Below are positions 57,201-64,000 of a stretch of 64,000 nt of DNA, in pieces. This DNA comes from Allantophomopsis cytisporea (lineage: Eukaryota > Ascomycota > Leotiomycetes > Phacidiales > Phacidiaceae), in the NCBI GenBank assembly GCA_024752435.1, contig CP103025.1, positions 124,001-188,000 on the forward strand. Reading direction: 5' to 3'. The notes below the pieces were generated by a model that saw only the letters and a list, made by a program, of their open reading frames with translations, searched no databases and was not told the origin of the DNA. Every line of letters begins with the position of its first letter. The stretch's first letter is position 1. Made by a program: the position numbers and the translations under genes.

Positions 57201-60200
57201 ACAATCATTAACATATCGAATCTCGTCATCATTCGCAACGTCACCATCATTTGTATCATTGTTGTCATTTTCGCCCCCTTATTTGAAAACTTGGCGATTA
57301 GTTTTCAGAATTATTGGTAGGTATAGCAAGATCTGATGTGCTGTCATTTGAGAACAGAATAAGCTTAGGACTAGTTGTAGTCTGTCAAGATGTCTGCTTA
57401 TATTCGAGTGGCATATGGCAACTTTAAAAGTATCATAATTTTCACATGAGGAGCCACATAAGCCGTATATCCTTGAGAAGTTGATTCGTGCTCATTGTAC
57501 CTTTAGTGTAAGGTTAGTAAGGTGCCCACCCACGATATGAGATTCGATGAGGATGTTGAGTGAATTTGATCAGTGAGCACAATATAAATACTGAAAGCTG
57601 ATCACATCTTGATCTCTAGAACGGAGACAATCCGAAAGTATACACCTTGAAATTGGCAGGGTTGTCAAGCTACTCATCCTCCTAGTAAGATGGTGATAGG
57701 GGGGTTCAAACGATGATGAACACCTCAGTGATGACGAAACCCCCACTAATGATAACAAGGTGGTCAGTGAGCAGGAGATGAGAAGCTACATAGCTTGTGC
57801 TAGCACATATTGATATGTTCTAGTTTGTACTTGCGTTGAAAGAGGAAGTAACAGGCGCTTGAACCAGATTTATAGCTTTCTGATGAGGGCTGTAGTTCCA
57901 TGTAGTAAGTGACAGACCTTGAACAGATTACCTCGCACATATTTCTTGTTTACTCAACAGTAATAGGATGAACTGTGCATGAAGATGTATTCTGCTGAAC
58001 TGTATGTCTAGCATTGTCCTTGATACTTTGGAAAGTATATGGAACCGGAGGTTGTCTTCTGGCAGGCAGCTGATCAAGATAGAGAATTACCGAGCCTAAT
58101 AATCGACAGACGTTTTGCTTTATAGAACGGAACGGTGAGACTGCATCAAACGTTGTCTTCCTCTCGACTGCATAATTCCGAATGATCTGATCAGCGATTG
58201 TATTTCCAATGCAAACGCCCTCCTTTATATGCCAATACCAAAAGACTCATTCTCGTCCGATCTGATCAATTCCTACTCCATGGACAGAGAATCTATTTAC
58301 AGCACACCTCGCTCTTCTTTGAGACAATATATAGTGGTTTCAGCCTCGGACAAACATTAGATGTCAGTGCTAACACATTCCGAGAGAGTCGAGAGATCAA
58401 AGCGCATGCAGATCATTTCGGGTGCCTCCCGATGAACATTCTATCCATCAGCCTCCTTACAGCCTATGTACAAAGCCTACCAAGAATAATTTCCACTCTG
58501 TCCCTCACGTCAAGCTCAAAGATTCCATCTCAACGAGTCTACTCTACTTAGCAGAGTAGCGGAATACTGAAAATCTCATGAGAGGATCCGTCATGGCTCG
58601 AAAGCCAATTGTTCCTTTATTCCTTTAGCTCTGAACGACTGCGAACGACTGCAAGTCGGTAAACGGAACGCGACGCGATCTCAATGGCTTTGGAGATGCT
58701 GGTATGCTTATCACTAAGCACTGCGACATTCATGCGGCTGATCCATAATGGAAGCCAATTATGTGCAACGTAAAAGCATTCTCCAATTGATATTTCTTGA
58801 ATTTCATGCGTTGATGTTTCTTTTGGGTGTGTCGTCTGTGTTCGTGCTGTCTTACTAAGCCATATTTTCTGCCCCTCCGCTGGCGGAAAAACTGACGGGT
58901 AAATGGAATTCCGCTTGTCGAGGGTCTTGCCTCTCCTCCTTGACTCTCGCCAAGTCATAGGGCATCTGAATTCAATCTGCAACATTGCCGACCAGATGGA
59001 GCAGCTGGCTATGCGATCAGATGCGTAATGAAGATAAAAGGAACAATGCAAGAGAATATGCGTGAGAATAATCTCAACTCCCATGCGACGAGATGAAGTC
59101 TAATTGGTAGCGACTGGGGATGACAGCGCTATGTGATACTTTTTAATCTATATCGTCCTGCTTGGGTCAACGTCGAGAGTGCATAAGGAGTGTAGAGTGT
59201 CACTATGGTGGCTGATGCTGGCTACAATTCATCCCGGATTATCAAGAGAGAAGAGTGAGGAGAAAAGGTGAGTATGGATGGATCTTTCTGTGAATCTTTC
59301 TTTTACCCCTCTATTTGTGTTCACCTCGTTCTTCGATCTTCGTGCTTCATACTTCATGCTTCGCTCTTGGTGTACTCGTAACGATCGTACCCTTTCTCTT
59401 CCCTTGGCGTCCCTTAATCCCAGAGTGGACCTGTCGTCGTCTAATATATAGACATTTGCCCACATACGCACGACCCCGTGTTTGACCAGCCCACATATTG
59501 GCATGGGCTTGAGGGAGAACCGAGGAGAGCCTCACACGCCTCACTATGCGAACTCGCACTTAGCACAGCGAAAAAATATAAACGAAACGTTGTGAACTGA
59601 TCACGGACCACCACACAACACCACATTCCAATACATCCCATGCCAAAAGTCCACCTTAAGCCGCATCGTTGTCCATGATAACCTCATGGTTTTCAACGGA
59701 AACATCGTTGCCCTAGCTGTCTTGGACACCAAACTGCACCAGAATACTTTGCTAGGAAATGCCCGAGAGGGGCTATTCTTTGAACAAGAAACATCCATCA
59801 TCTTCCAATCCCCGCTGGCTCGTCAACCCGCCTTCACCCATTGGACAATACCTCTCTAAACACAAAGGTTTATGCATTATGGATGGAGAAGAACCTTCCT
59901 CTTACTCGGTGTACGCACTGCCATGTCTTTACTTCATACCAATCGAAGAAAACAAGCTTCATCTAAACGCCTAGTCAATCAAAACGCCCCTTCTATACCT
60001 CGGAGCTTACCTGTCGGTTGAAGAGTCTCATCCCATCTCAGCTTACCTCAACCTCTCCCCCGAAATCTTCCCCTCGCGAAGTCGTCATGAGGCGTAGTAA
60101 GTATACGATGCTTCATGGTAAGCGAATACCAAAGTGTATCGAAGTGTATCGCTTTCTTTTTTAGTTCCGAGATCCGTTGACTAGGAGTGTTCATGTAGAA

Positions 60201-60394
60201 TTCATATATACATCTTCACTTTCCTTTCCTTACCTTTTTTTTTTTTTTTCCTTCTCTCCTCATCTTCTTTCCTGTTCGTCTCTGTTCAGCAGCCCATTTT
60301 CTTTTTTTTCACTGCCTCGACGGCATTTTCTCTTTACCTCTACTACCAAGACTCACTCCTTCGTCTGGCACGTAGTAGAACTTTCACTCTTTTC
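54292..60394. other. 6.1-kb gene desert, AT-rich, possible transposon remnants
   Basis: No open frame here has a convincing start, codon bias or domain. 55.2-58.2 kb is AT-rich, stop-dense and uneven in composition, as in RIP-mutated mobile elements. A short GC-rich patch (GCGGCCGGCGCTCGCCG at about 55063) stands out. 59.2-60.4 kb becomes CT-rich and includes a long T run (60235-60250), probably the promoter and leader of the CDH-like gene. Confidence 0.5.
60180..60394 (+). promoter_or_regulatory. Pyrimidine-rich core promoter/leader of the CDH-like gene
   Basis: A TC-rich region with a poly-T tract ends just before the ATG at 60395 (TTTTCATGATGGC). Such CT blocks commonly precede transcription starts of highly expressed fungal genes. 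Confidence 0.5.
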
Positions 60395-63300
60395 ATGATG
60401 GCTAGATCCACCATTTTGTCACTCGCTTTTGCGCTGGGCGTAGCTGCGCAGACGACTTCTTACACAGATTCTAACACTGGCATCACCTTTGCTGGTTACT
60501 CTGATAGTGATACTGGCTACCTCGCTGGTATTGCTATGCCAGAGACCCTTGGTACCGATTTCATTGCTCAAATCGTAAGTGAAAGTTTGTCATAGACTCA
60601 GAATCTCATACTGAACTTTTCAGGTTGCCCCTATGACCGATGGAGCTGGATGGGCTGGTCTCGATCTTGGTTCTTCCATGACTCAACGTCTTCTCGTTGC
60701 AACATGGCCAAACGATGATACCGTCATGGCTTCTTTCCGTAAGGCCACCGACTATGTCACCCCACCAGTCTACACAAACTCCAGCATTTCCATGGAGCCA
60801 ATTGCCGATGGTACCTTCGTCAACTCTACACATTTGTCCTATACATTCGTCTGTAAGGGATGTATCACTGGCGACATTACAACCTTCTCCAACACTGCTA
60901 CATCAAACGTCTTCTCCTGGGCCCTCTCCGCCTCTGCAGTCACTGATGCTACTGATGACTCCACTGCTCTTCCATACCACGCTGCCGGTGCCTCTGAGTT
61001 CTCTGTAACTTTCACCGATGCCGCCAATGCTGATTACGATACATGGGCCGACATGGCAACCAGCGTTTCTGCTACTTCTACCTCTTCAGGCTCTTCGAGT
61101 AACAGCACCACTGGCTACAACAGCACCTCATCTGCTTCCGGCTCTACTACTACTTCTGCCAACCTTACCACTACGGTTTCCAATGTCACCTATGATTACA
61201 TTGTTGCTGGTGGTGGTGCGGCTGGTATTATTGCTGCCCAAAGACTTACTGAGAGCGGTGCTTCCGTCCTTCTCATTGAGCGTGGTGGAGCTTCCCTTGC
61301 TTCTACTGGTGGTACTGACATGGTTTCCTGGAATAGTTCTGTCACCCAGTACGATGTTCCAGCTCTTGGTTACTACCTTACTTCCGCCAATGACACTTCA
61401 GAGTACTGTTCCGACACCGCTTCCATGGCTGGATGTATCCTCGGTGGTTCTACTATGGTCAACGCTTTGATGTGGGTTCGTCCACAGAGCAAGGATTTCG
61501 ATGACAACTGGCCAACGGGTTGGAAGTGGTCTGATGTTGAGGAATCTGCCAACAAGCTCTACGACCGTAACCCAGGTACCATCCTCCCATCTGCCGATGG
61601 AAAGTACTACGATCAAGCCGCCTACGATGTCCTTGCCAGCTTCTTCTCCAAGAATGGCTGGTCTTCCGTCGACGCTCTTGAAAACCCAGAAGCTAAGACT
61701 ATGGTCTACTCCCACCCACCATGGAACATCCAGGATGGTGAACGTGCTGGTCCAGCTAAGACCTACCTTCCTCTCGCCAAGGCTGCTAGCAACTTCGAAT
61801 TGAAGCTTAACACCAAGGTCATCCGCGCTGTTCGCAACGGCACCACAATCACTGGCGTTGAAGTCGAGACCGGTTCATCTACGCGCCAAATCATCAACAT
61901 CAATGCTGGTGGAAAGGTCATCCTCGCCGCAGGAACTCTCTCGACTCCTCGCATCCTTTTCAACTCTGGTATCGGTCCTTCTGCCCAGATCCAGACCGTT
62001 CAGTCCGGCTCTACCCAAGTTACCCTTCCAGACTCCGCAGACTGGATCTCCCTTCCAGTTGGTGAGAACCTTCGCGATCACCCAATCTTCACGCTCAACT
62101 TCAAGGTCACCAACGGAAGCTTGACCGCCATGCCAACCACTCGCTTCACCACCCCAGCCCTCAATGATACCTCCATGTTCGCTCAGGGCTCCGGTCTTCT
62201 TACGCAAGCCGGCCAGCGTCTTAACTTCTGGACATCAGTAAACAACACTGATGGCGAGCGCTTCATCCAGGGAACTACCCATGCCACAGCTGACAACAAC
62301 ATCAACATGAAGATTTACCTTACCCACGGACTCACCTCCACTGGTGTTCTTGGTATTGATGCTTCTGGAACTACCACCTTCGAGACAACTCCATGGATGA
62401 ACACCGATGCAGACAAGACCGCCATCACCACCTTCATCAACCAGTTGCTCACCTATACCCGTGCCTCCGGCTCTGGTCTCACATACGTCGACTCAACTGG
62501 TGCAGTCAACGCTAACATCTCTGCTTCCGACATCATCACCACCTACATCTCTGGTGACCACTTTGTCGGTACCGCCAAGATGGGTAGCGACTCTGGTCTT
62601 TCCAACGGAACTTCTGTCGTCGATACCAACACCCAAGTCTATGGTACTGACAACCTCTTCGTTGTGGATGCTTCCTTCCACCCTGACTTGCCCACCGGTA
62701 ACACCCAGGCTATTGTCATGGTTGCCGCCGAGCACGCCGTTGCTAAGATCCTTGCCTTGAACGGTACTTCTACCGCTTCCTTGTCCACTGGCTCTTCTAC
62801 TGGATCTTCCACTGGCTCGTCCGGTAGCTCTGGTTCCGTTGCGTTGTCTTCCACCGTTGTTAGCACCTCCCTGGCTACCTCAACTGTCACCGCCTCTGCC
62901 GGTGAGGTCGTTACCGTCACCCAGTCTGGCTCTCTCTCCGTCACCACGGTTACCGAGACCGCTGGTACTACCTTCACTGTCACCGTCGAGGAGACTGTCT
63001 TCCCAACTGCCAAGCCATCTGCTATCCAATTCCAGTCATCCGCTTCCCAAGCCGGTGCCGCTGGGTCTTCTCTTGCATCCGCTAGCACCTCTCTGGCTAC
63101 CTCAACTGTCACCGCCTCTGCCGGTGAGGTTGTCACCGTCACTAAGTCTGGTGCAGTTAGCGTGACTACCGTCACCGAAACCGCCGGTACCACCTTCACT
63201 GTCACTGTCGATGAGACTGTCTTCCCAACCGGCAAGCCAACCGGCTTTGCTACCTCTCAGAATGCTGCCGTTGGCTCTTCTGCCATCAGCACTTCTCTTG

Positions 63301-64000
63301 CCACTTCTACTATCGCCGCTACGTCTGGTGAGGTCGTCACCATCACAAAGTCTGGTGCGGTCAGCTTGACCACCGTTACTGAGACCGCCGGTACCACCTT
63401 CACCGTCACGGTTGATGAGACTGTGTTCCCAACTGGCAACCCAACAGCTGTCGGTGAGTCTGCTACGGAGATTGCAGCTATCAGCACATCCCTTGCTACC
63501 TCTACTATCGCCGCTACTTCCGGTGAGATCGTCACTATCACTCAGTCTGGTGCCGTGTCCGTAACCACGATCACTGAGACCGCTGGTGCTACCTTCACTG
63601 TCACAGTCGATGAGACCGTGGTTCCAACTGCCAAGCCAACAGCTGTTGGCGAGTCTGCTACGGAGATTGCAGCTATCAGCACATCCCTTGCTACCTCTAC
63701 TATCGCCGCTACTTCCGGTGAGATCGTCACTATCACTCAGTCTGGTGCCGTGTCCGTAACCACGATCACTGAGACCGCTGGTGCTACCTTCACTGTCACA
63801 GTCGATGAGACCGTGGTTCCAACTGCCAAGCCAACAGCTGTTGGCGAGTCTGCTACGGAGATTGCAGCTATCAGCACGTCCTTTGCTACCTCTACTATCG
63901 CCGCTACTTCTGGCGAAGTTGTTACCATTACTCAGTCTGGTGCGATTAGCCTTACTACCGTCACTGAGACCGCTGGTGCTACCTTCACTGTCACCGTTGA
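60395..64000 (+). CDS. Cellobiose-dehydrogenase-like flavocytochrome with C-terminal repeats (3' partial)
   Basis: Exons are 60395-60574 and 60624 to the window edge; about 1185 residues are visible with no stop. The signal peptide is MMARSTILSLAFALGVAAQ. Residues 20-200 form a CDH-type cytochrome domain. The haem-ligand Met is at about 79 (GLDLGSSMTQRLL) and the ligand His at about 130 (VNSTHLSYTF); both are present. A Ser/Thr-rich linker (200-245) leads to a GMC flavin domain: FAD-binding GGGAAG at 256-261, GMC block GCILGGSTMVNALMWVRP, and catalytic pair H706 (GDHFVGTAKMG) and N753 (LPTGNTQA). The domain ends near 775. Known CDHs oxidise cellobiose and pass electrons through the cytochrome to lytic polysaccharide monooxygenases. 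From residue 807 a Ser/Thr/Val-rich repeat of about 65 aa replaces the CBM1 often found here. The substrate is inferred. A GPI or binding module could lie beyond the window. Confidence 0.9.
62862..64000 (+). repeat. Tandem coding repeats, about 195 bp (65 aa), running off the window
   Basis: Units begin with STSLATST-type sequence at 62862, 63084, 63288, 63483, 63678 and 63873 (spacings 222, 204, 195, 195, 195). Each reads S-T-S-L-A-T-S-T, then GEVVT(V/I)T, SGAVS, TTVTETAGTTFTVTVDET and a Pro-containing spacer. By eye, the units at 63483-63677 and 63678-63872 are identical over all 195 bases. Earlier units are progressively more diverged. This is an expanding minisatellite under frame constraint. 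Confidence 0.92.

Noticed and set aside
58617..59084. 155-codon minus-strand frame in the gene desert
   Set aside because: No codon bias, no domain and no promoter-like context; consistent with a chance frame.
60697..63165. Several plus-strand frames rich in Pro/Ser/Leu inside the CDH-like gene
   Set aside because: They are in a different frame from the continuous flavocytochrome reading, which carries all family motifs.
62639..63928. Series of minus-strand frames over the CDH-like repeat region
   Set aside because: They repeat every 195 bases exactly with the plus-strand repeats and carry only Val/Thr/Ala-rich shadow sequence.

Overview
The window is from the nuclear genome of a filamentous ascomycete (Pezizomycotina; a leotiomycete-like fungus would fit, but the sequence does not fix the order). 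Genes are mostly monocistronic and well spaced. Introns are short (about 45-175 nt), with GTAAGT/GTATGT/GTACGT donors, CTAAC-like branch points and CAG/TAG acceptors. Families typical of this group are present: a PTH11-like rhodopsin-domain receptor, an anion:cation-symporter MFS carrier, a DUF3237 protein, a fungal four-TM ectodomain protein and a cellobiose-dehydrogenase-like flavocytochrome. CRISPR arrays, operons and ribosome binding sites are neither expected nor seen.

Layout. 1-5 kb: 3' end of a Gyp5-like TBC Rab-GAP (+), a small GPI-anchored Ser/Thr-rich wall protein (+), and a histidine phosphatase (-) ending in a PCNA-binding-like PIP box. 6.5-13.8 kb: a protein with three tandem Zn2Cys6-like clusters (+), ribosomal protein S6 (-, four exons), a DUF2470 membrane protein (+) and a small coiled-coil protein (-). 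13.8-17.9 kb: a 4 kb gene-free stretch full of microsatellites. 17.9-32.3 kb: a BRD8/Bdc1-like bromodomain protein (+), a small single-TM basic protein (-) sharing a divergent promoter with cytosolic leucyl-tRNA synthetase (+), then a 2024-aa DOCK-family GEF (-). 36.7-51.2 kb: ribosomal protein S8 (+), DUF3237 protein (+), six-exon MFS transporter (-), six-exon PTH11-like receptor (+), a broken membrane-protein ORF (-) and a glutathione S-transferase (-). 52.2-64 kb: a four-TM protein with a large glycosylated loop (-), a 6 kb AT-rich gene desert, and a CDH-like haem/flavin oxidoreductase (+) that runs off the right edge inside exact 195-bp coding repeats.

Functionally the left half is housekeeping: translation (S6, S8, LeuRS), chromatin (NuA4-type bromodomain protein) and small-GTPase control (Rab-GAP, DOCK GEF). 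The right half is accessory or environmental: transport, sensing, detoxification and secreted redox enzymology. AT-rich, gene-poor spacers separate these genes and may hold decayed transposons. No gene cluster with one clear shared pathway is evident.

The most notable items are the phosphatase with a C-terminal PIP box, the triple Zn2Cys6-like protein, and the CDH-like enzyme in which the expected C-terminal binding module has not appeared and a young, expanding repeat array occupies the visible C-terminus. Splice models were made by eye from frame continuity and splice consensus; no database search was run.
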